Source: JBNKHG01 sp050290225
Lineage (GTDB): Bacteria > Pseudomonadota > Gammaproteobacteria > Pseudomonadales > Cellvibrionaceae
Assembly: GCA_050290225.1 (NCBI GenBank)
Contig: JBNKHG010000094.1
Span: forward strand, 1 to 64,000
Length of the DNA: 64,000 bases
Reading direction: 5' to 3'
Shown here piece after piece: positions 53,749 through 61,701 of this stretch (position 1 is its first letter; each line of letters begins with the position of its first letter). The notes under the pieces are model-generated. The model ran no database searches and was not told where the DNA came from. It worked only from the letters and a program-made list of their open reading frames with translations. A program made the position numbers and the translations under genes.

Positions 53749-54522
53749 ATGTTACTGGTACTTTCCCCCGCAAAAAATCTAGACTACGACACCCCTGCCA
53801 AAACCCGTCAGAAAACCGAACCGGAATTTATTGACGATGCCCAGCTTTTAATAGATGAGCTGCGCCAACTGGCGCCTCACGAAGTCTCGGCCCTGATGGG
53901 TATCAGCGATAAGCTGGGTGTGCTCAACTATGACCGTTACCAGAACTGGTCAACCCCATTTACGCCTGACAATGCCAAGCAGGCGGTTCTCGCCTTTAAC
54001 GGCGATGTCTACACAGGACTGGCGGCGGAAAACTTCAAAGCCGATGATTTCAAGTTTGCGCAAAAACACCTGAGGATTCTCTCGGGCCTCTATGGCCTGT
54101 TGCGACCGCTGGATTTGATGCAACCATACCGCCTGGAAATGGGCACCAGGTTTGCCAACCAGCGAGGCAAAGACCTCTACAGTTTTTGGGGTGACAGAAT
54201 CACCGAGGCGCTCAATAGACAGTTGAAGACGCTCAAATCCGACGTATTGGTCAACCTGGCTTCCAACGAATATTTCAAGTCAGTCAAAGCCAGGCAATTG
54301 AACGCTACTGTCATAACGCCGGTGTTTAAAGACTGGAAAGCGGGTAAATACAAGGTCATCAGCTTTTTTGCCAAGAAAGCCCGCGGCCTGATGGCAGCCT
54401 ACATTATAGAAAACCGCATCACGGATCCCGACGGCCTCAAGGGTTTTGACCGTGCCGGTTACGCCTTCGACAAAACCATGTCCAGTGATAGGGAATGGGT
54501 ATTTACCCGTCGTGAGACTTGA
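53749..54522 (+). CDS. yaaA: Peroxide stress protein YaaA
   Basis: 257-aa protein of the YaaA (DUF328) family; in E. coli YaaA lowers free intracellular iron during hydrogen peroxide stress. It starts MLLVLSPAKNLDYDTPAKT, the family N-terminus, and shows LSGLYGLLRPLDLMQPYRLE and LASNEYFKSV. The ATG at 53749 fits; an upstream in-frame ATG at 53707 adds 14 extra residues. The stop overlaps an alternative start of the next gene. Confidence 0.93.
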   Translation: MLLVLSPAKNLDYDTPAKTRQKTEPEFIDDAQLLIDELRQLAPHEVSALMGISDKLGVLNYDRYQNWSTPFTPDNAKQAVLAFNGDVYTGLAAENFKADDFKFAQKHLRILSGLYGLLRPLDLMQPYRLEMGTRFANQRGKDLYSFWGDRITEALNRQLKTLKSDVLVNLASNEYFKSVKARQLNATVITPVFKDWKAGKYKVISFFAKKARGLMAAYIIENRITDPDGLKGFDRAGYAFDKTMSSDREWVFTRRET

Positions 54523-54557
54523 TCGATGGATTGACGCCAGCCCAGCGGGAGCCAGTT

Positions 54558-55148
54558 ATGAAACCATTTTCCCAAGCCTGCCTCAACAACCGCGAACCCA
54601 TTCTTGATGTGTTGCGCCGGGTGTTTGCCAACAGCCGGCGGGTGCTGGAAATCGGTAGTGGTACCGGACAGCATGCGGTTTACTTTGCCGAACAACTGCC
54701 CCACCTGCACTGGCAAACCAGCGACCTGGCCGAAAACCACGCCGGGATCAACGCCTGGCTGGATGAATTCTGTGGCGATAACCTGTCTCGCCCCCTGAAA
54801 CTGGATGTGACTTCGGGTATCTGGCCTTGCGAAAAAGTGGACGCCATTTTTTCCGCCAATACTGCCCATATAATGTCGTGGGAGGCTGTTCAGCAAATGT
54901 TTGCCGGTATTCCCGAGGTGCTCGACAGCGGGGGTGTGATGGCACTTTATGGCCCTTTCAACTACCACGGCGCCTATACCAGCGACAGTAACCAGCGCTT
55001 CGATGTCTGGCTCAAGACCCAAGGGCTCCACCGCGGTATTCGGGATTTCGAGCAGGTCGATGGACTTGCGCATCAAGCGGGTATGACGCTGATGGAGGAT
55101 AATGCTATGCCGGCCAATAACCGACTGTTGGTTTGGCGGATGTCCTAG
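54558..55148 (+). CDS. SAM-dependent methyltransferase, DUF938 family
   Basis: 196-aa class I methyltransferase-like protein: SAM motif VLEIGSGTGQHAVYFAEQLP, then WQTSDLAENH and SANTAHIMSWEAV, all typical of DUF938. Substrate unknown. ATG at 54558 has GGGAG upstream. The stop codon TAG is the left end of palindromic copy 2. Confidence 0.88.
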   Translation: MKPFSQACLNNREPILDVLRRVFANSRRVLEIGSGTGQHAVYFAEQLPHLHWQTSDLAENHAGINAWLDEFCGDNLSRPLKLDVTSGIWPCEKVDAIFSANTAHIMSWEAVQQMFAGIPEVLDSGGVMALYGPFNYHGAYTSDSNQRFDVWLKTQGLHRGIRDFEQVDGLAHQAGMTLMEDNAMPANNRLLVWRMS

Positions 55149-55237
55149 TACGCTTCCAAGGTGATATTGACAGATATGGGTCAGTAGGCTTCGATCCGCA
55201 GAGCTAATGCGTCAATATCACATTGAAGGCGTACTAG
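55145..55237. repeat. Nested palindromic element, copy 2 (93 bp, short form)
   Basis: CTAG at both ends (55145-55148, 55234-55237). Left repeat begins CTAGTACGCTTCCAAGGTGA; right ends CATTGAAGGCGTACTAG. The interior AGGCTTCGATCCGCAGAGCTAATGCG equals the two flanks of copy 3 joined directly, with the 30-bp inner hairpin missing. The remaining bases to 55294 hold nothing else I recognise. Confidence 0.85.
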
Positions 55238-55294
55238 GCTGGTGGCAGCCAATCCCTGTTAAACCTGGATAGTTTCTCGAAACTGAAAGCAGAG

Positions 55295-55996
55295 TTATCC
55301 GTGTTGTAGCCGATAGTCTTCGGCCTGCCTTCTGATGAAGGCATCCAGGTCTTTATCGACTTCATCCTTAAATCCCTGCTCGGTTATAAGCAGTTCCCGC
55401 ATGCGATCCAAACGAAAGCTTCTGAAATCCTTTCTTTTTTCACACCATCCGTTAAGTAGCCAGATAGGACTGAAAAACATCAACGCCAAAGGACGAACAG
55501 TTCGCTGAGTCGTTTGCTCGTTTAAATCAATGTACCGAAAAGTGATTTTTCTTTTCCGCCGAATACATTCGCGCAGATCTGAAAAGCTGACCTGCCAGGG
55601 AATCTTATGACGACTGGGTGCGGAAAAAGTGGTTATTTGTTGTAATTCATCTAACAGGTTGGCAGGCAGCACTGCTTGAATCTTCTCAAATGCGCTGTTC
55701 GCTTTGGCAGCGAATCGTTCGTCCGTCCAGTTGCACACCATGTTGATACCGAGGCCGATGGCCTCCAGTTCATCGGGGTCGAAAGTGACAGGCGGTAAAT
55801 GATATTTCTTGTCAATAACATACCCTACCCCCGCTTCGCCTATGATAGGTACGCCGGAATCCATAAGATCCTGAATATCGCGGTAGACGGTTCTTGTGCA
55901 GATACCGAATTCGCCTGCCAGGTGCTGGGCCGTTACTGCTCTGCGCATGCGCCGAAGGTAATGCACAATTCTGACCAGCCTGTCAGCTCGCCTCAC
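55295..55996 (-). CDS. WYL-domain transcriptional regulator (YafY family)
   Basis: 233-aa regulator: N-terminal DeoR-type helix-turn-helix (VTAQHLAGEFGICTRTVYRD, about 21-40) and a WYL ligand-sensing domain (about 135-225, with the variant SPIWLLNGWCEKRKDFRSFRL). GTG start with GAGGAAG upstream. It is divergent from a VOC-fold gene at 56386, a pairing often seen, so that gene is the likely target. A divergent palindromic repeat occupies the shared promoter region. Confidence 0.88.
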   Translation of the reverse strand: MRRADRLVRIVHYLRRMRRAVTAQHLAGEFGICTRTVYRDIQDLMDSGVPIIGEAGVGYVIDKKYHLPPVTFDPDELEAIGLGINMVCNWTDERFAAKANSAFEKIQAVLPANLLDELQQITTFSAPSRHKIPWQVSFSDLRECIRRKRKITFRYIDLNEQTTQRTVRPLALMFFSPIWLLNGWCEKRKDFRSFRLDRMRELLITEQGFKDEVDKDLDAFIRRQAEDYRLQHG

Positions 55997-56017
55997 GGTA
56001 GCTTCCTCTTAATTTGT

Positions 56018-56285
56018 TCCGGTAAAGATGGTATTGCCCTATTCAGCGTTGCCCTGATGTTTCGCCGCAAGGCGCCTTGTGCAGGCAATGGGCGTCGCCC
56101 TTGGCAAACACGGCAACGCAGCGGTGGGGCATCAGGGCGGCGCCCTTCGGGCGGGTCTGTCAGCACTCCTGAACTGCGTTGCATCTCTTGCCAAGGATGA
56201 CGGCCATTGCCGGCGAGACGGGCCTTGCAGGGAACGCTGGCAGGCCTACTTTAAACAGCGCAATAACACCTGGAAAGCGTACTAG
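56018..56285. repeat. Nested palindromic element, divergent copy 4 (left end uncertain)
   Basis: The right end reads CACCTGGAAAGCGTACTAG, matching the terminal repeat of copy 2; the left end is only loosely matched near 56018. Inside are arms 56081-56121 and 56174-56214 that pair in 32 of 41 positions, around a small GCCCTTCGGGC hairpin. It fills most of the 389-bp gap between the WYL regulator and the VOC gene. Short open frames here look like shadows of the repeat. Confidence 0.55.
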
Positions 56286-56385
56286 TATATCTTTGTGAAT
56301 CTCTACTGACACCATGCTGTCAGTAGACTGTCTGTATGCTATCCCCTCCGAGCAACAATTCGACAAACCATCAAAGGAGAAAATC

Positions 56386-56778
56386 ATGATCGGATACGTA
56401 ACCCTGGGCACTAACAACTTGCCGCGTGCCGTGGAATATTACGACGCACTGTTTCAATCCATCGGTGTAGGCCGTTTTATGGAGCAGGAAAATTATTTTG
56501 TCGCCTGGGCACCCGCCCCGGAAGCACCCTCCCTTGCCGTGACCATACCCTTTAACAAGGAACCGGCGACTGTCGGCAACGGGGTTATGGTTGCGCTCTA
56601 TATGGAATCGCCTGCACAAGTCGATGCGTTTCACCAGAAGGCGCTGGAGCTGGGTGGAACCAATGAGGGCACCCCCGGCTTCAGGCCGGAGGGAAATACC
56701 AGTGGGTTTTATGCGGGCTATTTCCGGGACCTGGACGGTAATAAATTGAACGCGTTTTGTATGGTGCCGGAGAAATAA
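56386..56778 (+). CDS. VOC family protein (glyoxalase/bleomycin-resistance fold)
   Basis: 130-aa protein starting MIGYVTLGTNNLPRAVEYYD, typical of the vicinal oxygen chelate fold, and ending FRDLDGNKLNAFCMVPE with the conserved Glu replaced by Asn-Ala-Phe region, so metal binding is uncertain. AAAGGAG precedes the ATG at 56386. Substrate unknown; it is divergent from the WYL regulator. Confidence 0.88.
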   Translation: MIGYVTLGTNNLPRAVEYYDALFQSIGVGRFMEQENYFVAWAPAPEAPSLAVTIPFNKEPATVGNGVMVALYMESPAQVDAFHQKALELGGTNEGTPGFRPEGNTSGFYAGYFRDLDGNKLNAFCMVPEK

Positions 56779-56789
56779 TTTGAATTGAG

Positions 56790-56950
56790 GCTTATCGCAA
56801 CGCTATAGCTTCAGGTTGCGCAGGTTCGGGTAACGGGCGGACGATTGTCCCCGGGCCCTGACGATCCAACGCATGCCCGTTTTGCGCAACCTCAGCTTGG
56901 GTGTCAACCGGTTGGCGTCAGCAACGGTCGCGTCGTCGTTGTGACGCCAG
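56790..56950. repeat. Two adjacent hairpins before the DUF547 gene
   Basis: Hairpin A: AGGTTGCGCA (56813-56822) with TGCGCAACCT (56883-56892), extended inward by ACGGGC/GCCCGT. Hairpin B: TGGCGTCA (56913-56920) with TGACGCCA (56942-56949), extended by CAACG/CGTTG. No T runs, so not ordinary terminators. The sequence is unlike copies 1-4. Confidence 0.55.
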
Positions 56951-56993
56951 GGGGTCAATGACGGGCACCGCGTGAGCGGATAAACACTATTGA

Positions 56994-58007
56994 ATGAGTT
57001 TGGGTGTGACGCCGGATAGGGTGATAACCTATTACATAGGTGCAGTGGTAGCCGACGCGCTAAAAAAACGTAAGATTAACACCCTGGTGGACGACTACTT
57101 GAGAATCGAATCCCTGCGTAAGCGAACAGCGGATATTACTATGCCCCATGTTGGTCGAGCCTGTTTTCATTATCTCAGTTGGCTCAGGCGTTTAATTTCA
57201 ATCGATAGCAACGCGATACCGATAGCCTTTGGTGTCGCTCTTTTGGGTGCAATGGCGACGTATGCGCAGTCTGCACGCACGGACACAGAGGTCAACAACG
57301 CCTATCTGGAGGCTTTACCCCTGTGGCAAAAGGTTCTCGCGACCTATGTCGACGAGCAGGGACGTACGGACTTTAAGGCACTAGCCAAGCGGCCTGGCGA
57401 GTTGAGGCGTTTTATCGATACTGTTGAGTCCGTGAGCCCACAATCGCACCCGGCGCTGTTTCCCCGGCGCGAAGATGTGATCGCCTATCACATTAACGCC
57501 TATAATGCTCAGGCGATGTACGGCGTTATCGAGAGGGGCATTCCCGAGGGGTTCACTTCGTTTTTTGCCAGAGCTTCATTTTTCAGGTTTCGGGATATCA
57601 CAATTGGCGGCGTAACGACCAATCTCCACAACTATGAAAACAGGGTTATCCGGCCGTTGAATGAGCCCAGAGTGCACTTTGCTCTCAACTGCATGGTAAA
57701 GGATTGTCCGCGTTTACCGCGAACCGTGTTTAAAGCGGAATTTATAGAGCAGCAGCTGCAAGCGGCAGCCCGGGAGTTTTTCAGTAAACCCAGGCACATC
57801 CATGTCGATCACGATAAACGCGAGCTGCACTTGTCATCCATTATGAAGTTTTACACCGAAGACTTTGTCGCCTCGGGTAACAAGCAGGATTTGATTCAAT
57901 ATGTCAGTCGCTATATTGAACATTCCATCCCGGCCGATTATCGGGTGAAATATATACCTTACGATTGGCGGATCAATCAGCAGCCAAGTGTGCTTCCATC
58001 CGAATGA
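56994..58007 (+). CDS. DUF547 domain protein, probably exported
   Basis: 337 aa from the ATG at 56994. The DUF547 domain spans about 105-330 with AYHINAYNAQAMYGVIE, VTTNLHNYENRVIRP and the signature HFALNCMVKDCPRLP. A later ATG at 57141 would give a protein whose first 45 residues end in a hydrophobic stretch and an AQSA cleavage-like site, which would fit export better; neither start has a clear ribosome site. Function unknown. Its TGA lies 4 bp before palindromic copy 3. Confidence 0.82.
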   Translation: MSLGVTPDRVITYYIGAVVADALKKRKINTLVDDYLRIESLRKRTADITMPHVGRACFHYLSWLRRLISIDSNAIPIAFGVALLGAMATYAQSARTDTEVNNAYLEALPLWQKVLATYVDEQGRTDFKALAKRPGELRRFIDTVESVSPQSHPALFPRREDVIAYHINAYNAQAMYGVIERGIPEGFTSFFARASFFRFRDITIGGVTTNLHNYENRVIRPLNEPRVHFALNCMVKDCPRLPRTVFKAEFIEQQLQAAAREFFSKPRHIHVDHDKRELHLSSIMKFYTEDFVASGNKQDLIQYVSRYIEHSIPADYRVKYIPYDWRINQQPSVLPSE

Positions 58008-58010
58008 AAG

Positions 58011-58243
58011 CCAGTACTCCTTTAAGGTGATATTGACGTCTGTCTATAAGCGTAAGGAAGTAGGCTTCGATCCGGCCGGAGTGGCAGGGTTGTTTTCAGA
58101 AACACGCCGTAGACCCGTCCGTGGGGGCTCGGGCGCGACGTCCTTGTCGCGCACGGTTTCTGAAAACAACCCTGCCACTCCGGCCTAACATCATCGTAGA
58201 TTCGCAGAGCTAATGCGTCAATATCACCTTAAAGGAGTATTAG
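58011..58243. repeat. Nested palindromic element, copy 3 (233 bp, best preserved)
   Basis: Outer inverted repeat of about 26 bp: AGTACTCCTTTAAGGTGATA at the left, its near-exact complement ending AAAGGAGTATTAG at the right. Inner repeat 58074-58103 with 58156-58185 is perfect over 30 bp. The loop carries the hairpin GCGCGACGTCCTTGTCGCGC (58133-58152). The right end provides the stop codon (TAA) of the minus-strand gene at 58240. Confidence 0.88.
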
Positions 58244-59373
58244 TTTTCCGCCTTAAAAGGCAAATAAGTGGCTGCATCCTCCAGATAGGTCTCCACCGCC
58301 TGTTGTTCGCGTACCAGAAAATCGTCGATAGCTTCTCGAAACAGCGGTTCCACCAACCAGTGGTTGGACCAGGTGGGAATCGGCGTAAAGCCGCGCTGGA
58401 TCTTGTGCTCACCCTGGGCTCCAGGGTCGAAGCGCTTTAACCCCTGTGTGATCGCATACTCGATGCCCTGGTAGTAACAGGTTTCGAAGTGCAGAAAGTC
58501 GAATTCCTGGCGACAACCCCAGTAGCGGCCGTAAAGGGTGTCACGGTCGCGGAAGTTAAGGGCGGCGGCTATCATCTCGCCTTCGAAATAGGCGAGCACC
58601 AGCACCATGGCCTCGGGCATGGTCGCGGCCAGGCGGTGAAAAAAGTCCGGCCCCAGGTAACCCTGGCGACCGCTGCGCTTGAAATAGGTCAGGTGGTAGA
58701 GCTGGTAAAACTGGTTCCATTCGTCGGGATCGACCTCGGCACCGGTTTTTACCACCAGGCTCAGTCCCTGCTCGCGTACCCGGCGCCGCTCCTTGTTGAG
58801 GTTCTTTCGCTTGCGGGAGGCGAAGCGGGCGAGGAAGTCGTCGAAATCGCTGTAGTGATCGTTAAACCAGTGGAACTGACTGCCCTGGCGGCGACTGTAT
58901 CCCAGCCCCTGCAATTGCTCGCTGACCGCGTCGCTGGGAAACAGGCAATGCCAGCCGGAGCTGCCGGACGTCAGTACTTCCGCTTGAATTGCGTCAGTAA
59001 TGGCTGGCAACAGGCGCTCGGCTTCCGCTCCCAGGAATCGCGGTCCAACGCTGGGTGTGAATGGCACAGCGGTGATCAGTTTGGGGTAGTAGCGACGGCC
59101 GCTGCGCCGGTAGGCATCGGCCCAGGCCCAGTCGAACACATACTCGCCGTAGGAGTGGGTTTTGCTGTATAGGGGAGCCGCGGCGACAACTGTGCCAGCG
59201 TCGCTTACCAGCAGGTGCCGGGGTTGCCAGCCGGTTTCCCGGGTAGTGCTGCCGCTGTCTTCCAGGGCGGAGAGAAACTCGTGGCGCAAAAATGGGTAGC
59301 CGTTGGCAGGGCTGAGCCGGTTCCAGTGTTCGGCCGCCACTTGGTGAATACTGTCGACAAAGTGAAACTGCAC
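58240..59373 (-). CDS. GNAT-fold acyltransferase, COG3146 family
   Basis: 377-aa protein of the family once labelled peptidoglycan biosynthesis protein, with a FemAB/GNAT-like fold. Landmarks are GYPFLRHEFLSALEDSGS near the start, FASRKRKNLNKERRRV, LYGRYWGC and HFETCYYQGIEYAI, then GAQGEHKIQRGF. Activity not known. Its last codons are GAA AAC TAA, with TAA inside palindromic copy 3. It is transcribed toward the DUF547 gene; phoR ends 87 bp upstream on the same strand. Confidence 0.88.
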   Translation of the reverse strand: MQFHFVDSIHQVAAEHWNRLSPANGYPFLRHEFLSALEDSGSTTRETGWQPRHLLVSDAGTVVAAAPLYSKTHSYGEYVFDWAWADAYRRSGRRYYPKLITAVPFTPSVGPRFLGAEAERLLPAITDAIQAEVLTSGSSGWHCLFPSDAVSEQLQGLGYSRRQGSQFHWFNDHYSDFDDFLARFASRKRKNLNKERRRVREQGLSLVVKTGAEVDPDEWNQFYQLYHLTYFKRSGRQGYLGPDFFHRLAATMPEAMVLVLAYFEGEMIAAALNFRDRDTLYGRYWGCRQEFDFLHFETCYYQGIEYAITQGLKRFDPGAQGEHKIQRGFTPIPTWSNHWLVEPLFREAIDDFLVREQQAVETYLEDAATYLPFKAEN

Positions 59374-59460
59374 GGGTTTGCCTTAACCCTATTACCTAAA
59401 TAACCGCTGTCAGCATAGTGGCTGGGGCCCGGTCTGTCTATGCAGGTGCGACTGTGACAG

Positions 59461-60789
59461 TCAGTGGGTGGGTTCCGCGCCTTCTGTCTCGGGGACCACT
59501 GTGCGCGAGGGGGGAAATTTACAGGTAAAGGTGCTGCCCTGATTGGGTACGCTTTCAATATCAAGCTGCGCGCCGTGGCGCAGTAGTACATGTTTGACAA
59601 TGGCCAGGCCCAGGCCGGTACCGCCGGTTTTGCTGTTGCGGCTGCTATCTACACGGTAAAAGCGCTCGGTCAAGCGGGGAATATGCTTCGCATCAATACC
59701 GATCCCATTGTCCTTGACCGAGACGCAGCCACCCTGATCCCCAAGATAAAAGTGAACATCTATCTCACCCTTGGCCGGTGTGTACTTGACGGCGTTAAAC
59801 AACAGGTTGGAGAAAGCGCTGTGCAACTCCTTTTCATTGCCCAGTAGCTTCGCCTCCGGTAGGCAGTCGAGGTTGATGCTGTGGTTTTTGTCGCCGCTAA
59901 AGGCCCGGGCTTCATTACAGATAGCCGTCAGCATGGGTTCGATAGCAATGGGGTTCTGGTGTTGCTCTCCCTCTTCAGTCTCCAGTTTTGACAGAGTGAT
60001 CAGGTCGTTGACCAGCAGTGACATACGCTCGGCCTGCTGCTGCATCTGGGAAAAGGCGCCGCTCCACTTCTCCGGCAGTTGGCCGCTGTCAGCCAGGGTT
60101 TCAAGGTAGCCGCGCACTACAGTCAGGGGGGTGCGCATTTCGTGGGAGACATTGGCGACAAAGTCGCGGCGCATCTGCTCCAGCTTATACAGGCGGGTGA
60201 CGTCGCGCACGACCACCAGACGCTCGTTGTTGCCATAGCGGTTGACCTGAAACTGAAGGCGTCTGTTAGAGTAGCGCGGTGAAGACAGCTCCAAAGGCTC
60301 TTCATACTTGCCCGCATCGAAATAACGGATAAAGCGTGGGTGGCGAATAAAATTGACCAGGGCCTGACCTTGGTCGTTGCCCTGGAAGCCCAGTAGCCGC
60401 TGGGCTGCGCGGTTCCACCAGCTCATATTGCCACGACTGTCGAGCAGAATAATACCGTCGCGCAGCGCCGAGGTGGTTTCCTGGACACGGTTGACCACCG
60501 CTTGCATATGGCGTTGCTCTATACGCTGGCGTTTTTGCAGGCGGTAGATATTGTCGAAGATATCGCCCCATATACCGCTGGCTTCCGGTGGGGGCTTGCG
60601 ACTGCCCTGTCGGTTGGACTGGTTAAGCCACCGGTCCAGCTGATAAATTTGCCAGAATATCCAGCCCAAATAGAGGCTGCCGCCGATGATCAGGGTCCAG
60701 GACAGGTGCCCGATTATCAGACCTAACAGGCTGCAAACGACACCAAATACGATGATGCGCCGAATTTCGGCGTTAAAACCCCTGACCAA
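59461..60789 (-). CDS. phoR: Phosphate regulon sensor histidine kinase PhoR
   Basis: 442-aa inner-membrane kinase. Two N-terminal membrane helices (about 11-27, 31-48), a PAS domain (about 105-195), the HisKA box with the phosphorylated His in VSHEMRTPLTVVRGYLE, and a HATPase domain with NAVKY, DNGIGI and GGTGLGLAIVKH. The likely start is TTG at 60789 with AAGGGA upstream. phoB ends 29 bp before it, so both are one unit. Confidence 0.95.
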   Translation of the reverse strand: MVRGFNAEIRRIIVFGVVCSLLGLIIGHLSWTLIIGGSLYLGWIFWQIYQLDRWLNQSNRQGSRKPPPEASGIWGDIFDNIYRLQKRQRIEQRHMQAVVNRVQETTSALRDGIILLDSRGNMSWWNRAAQRLLGFQGNDQGQALVNFIRHPRFIRYFDAGKYEEPLELSSPRYSNRRLQFQVNRYGNNERLVVVRDVTRLYKLEQMRRDFVANVSHEMRTPLTVVRGYLETLADSGQLPEKWSGAFSQMQQQAERMSLLVNDLITLSKLETEEGEQHQNPIAIEPMLTAICNEARAFSGDKNHSINLDCLPEAKLLGNEKELHSAFSNLLFNAVKYTPAKGEIDVHFYLGDQGGCVSVKDNGIGIDAKHIPRLTERFYRVDSSRNSKTGGTGLGLAIVKHVLLRHGAQLDIESVPNQGSTFTCKFPPSRTVVPETEGAEPTH

Positions 60790-60818
60790 TGCCGTCCCTT
60801 AACTGCTGACTGAAGGAA

Positions 60819-61523
60819 TTAGACTTTGACGGTTACCTTGGTGGAGAAGCGGTAACCGGTTCCGCGTACAGTTTGAATAAAGCGGTCGTGTTCATCAAGG
60901 GATAATGCCTTGCGCAGGCGGCGAATATGCACATCGACAGTGCGTTCCTCCACATAGACATTGCCTCCCCAGACGTGATCCAGAAGCTGACCGCGGGTGT
61001 AGGCGCGCTCCTGGTGGGTGAGGAAAAACTCCAGCAGGCGGTATTCGGTGGGGCCCATCTCCACCGGTTGTTCGTTGATCGTAACCCGGTGGCTGGAGGA
61101 GTCCAGGCGGAGACCTTGCACCTCAATGGGTCCCCCGGATGCCTGGGGGTTGGCCCGGCGCAGTACCGCTTTCAGTCGCGCCACCAGTTCCCGGGGCGAG
61201 AAGGGCTTGGTGATATAGTCATCGGCACCCACTTCCAGGCCCTGGATTTTGTTGTCCTCTTCGCCCTTGGCGGTGAGCATGATCAGAGGCACCCTGGAGG
61301 TGACTTCGTCGCGTTTGAGGCGACGGGCCAGCTCAATCCCGCTGGTGCCGGGCATCATCCAGTCGAGTAGCACCAGGTCGGGTTTCTCGTCGATGATCAG
61401 GCTGTGGGCGTCCTGGGCGTTCTCGGCTTCCAGGCAGTGGTAGTCTGCCATTTCCAGCGCCACCCGCAACATGTCGCGGATCGCAGTTTCGTCATCAACA
61501 ATCAGGATGGTTTTAGTGCTCAT
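60819..61523 (-). CDS. phoB: Phosphate regulon response regulator PhoB
   Basis: OmpR-family response regulator, 234 aa. Receiver domain with the phospho-acceptor Asp in LVLLDWMMPGTSG (about residue 54) and Lys in MLTAKGEE; C-terminal winged helix with DHVWGGNVYVEERTVDVHI and RGTGYRFS. Predicted to activate pstS through the Pho box at 45173 and itself through the box at 61615-61636. Confidence 0.97.
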   Translation of the reverse strand: MSTKTILIVDDETAIRDMLRVALEMADYHCLEAENAQDAHSLIIDEKPDLVLLDWMMPGTSGIELARRLKRDEVTSRVPLIMLTAKGEEDNKIQGLEVGADDYITKPFSPRELVARLKAVLRRANPQASGGPIEVQGLRLDSSSHRVTINEQPVEMGPTEYRLLEFFLTHQERAYTRGQLLDHVWGGNVYVEERTVDVHIRRLRKALSLDEHDRFIQTVRGTGYRFSTKVTVKV

Positions 61524-61614
61524 AATACCTTGCCTCGGGATTATTTCCGTGCTGGCCTCAATCGATCATCCGCATTGACAATGGCCACGGTAAACGAGAG
61601 CTATTAAATGATGG

Positions 61615-61636
61615 ATTTGTTGCAAGTTTATGACAT
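61615..61636 (-). promoter_or_regulatory. Pho box before phoB
   Basis: On the minus strand, ATGTCATAAAC followed directly by TTGCAACAAAT, two 11-nt units close to the PhoB half-site consensus. It ends 92 bp upstream of the phoB ATG and supports autoactivation. Confidence 0.65.
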
Positions 61637-61701
61637 TTGCGATCGGGAGAGTAATCCCCCGGTTTTTTCGTGTTTTGTAGAGGATAGTCGCGACAATAAG
61701 C

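Noticed and set aside
55993..56285. Two short frames on opposite strands inside palindromic copy 4
   Set aside because: They read through the inverted repeat on both strands, with no ribosome site; most likely shadows of the repeat.
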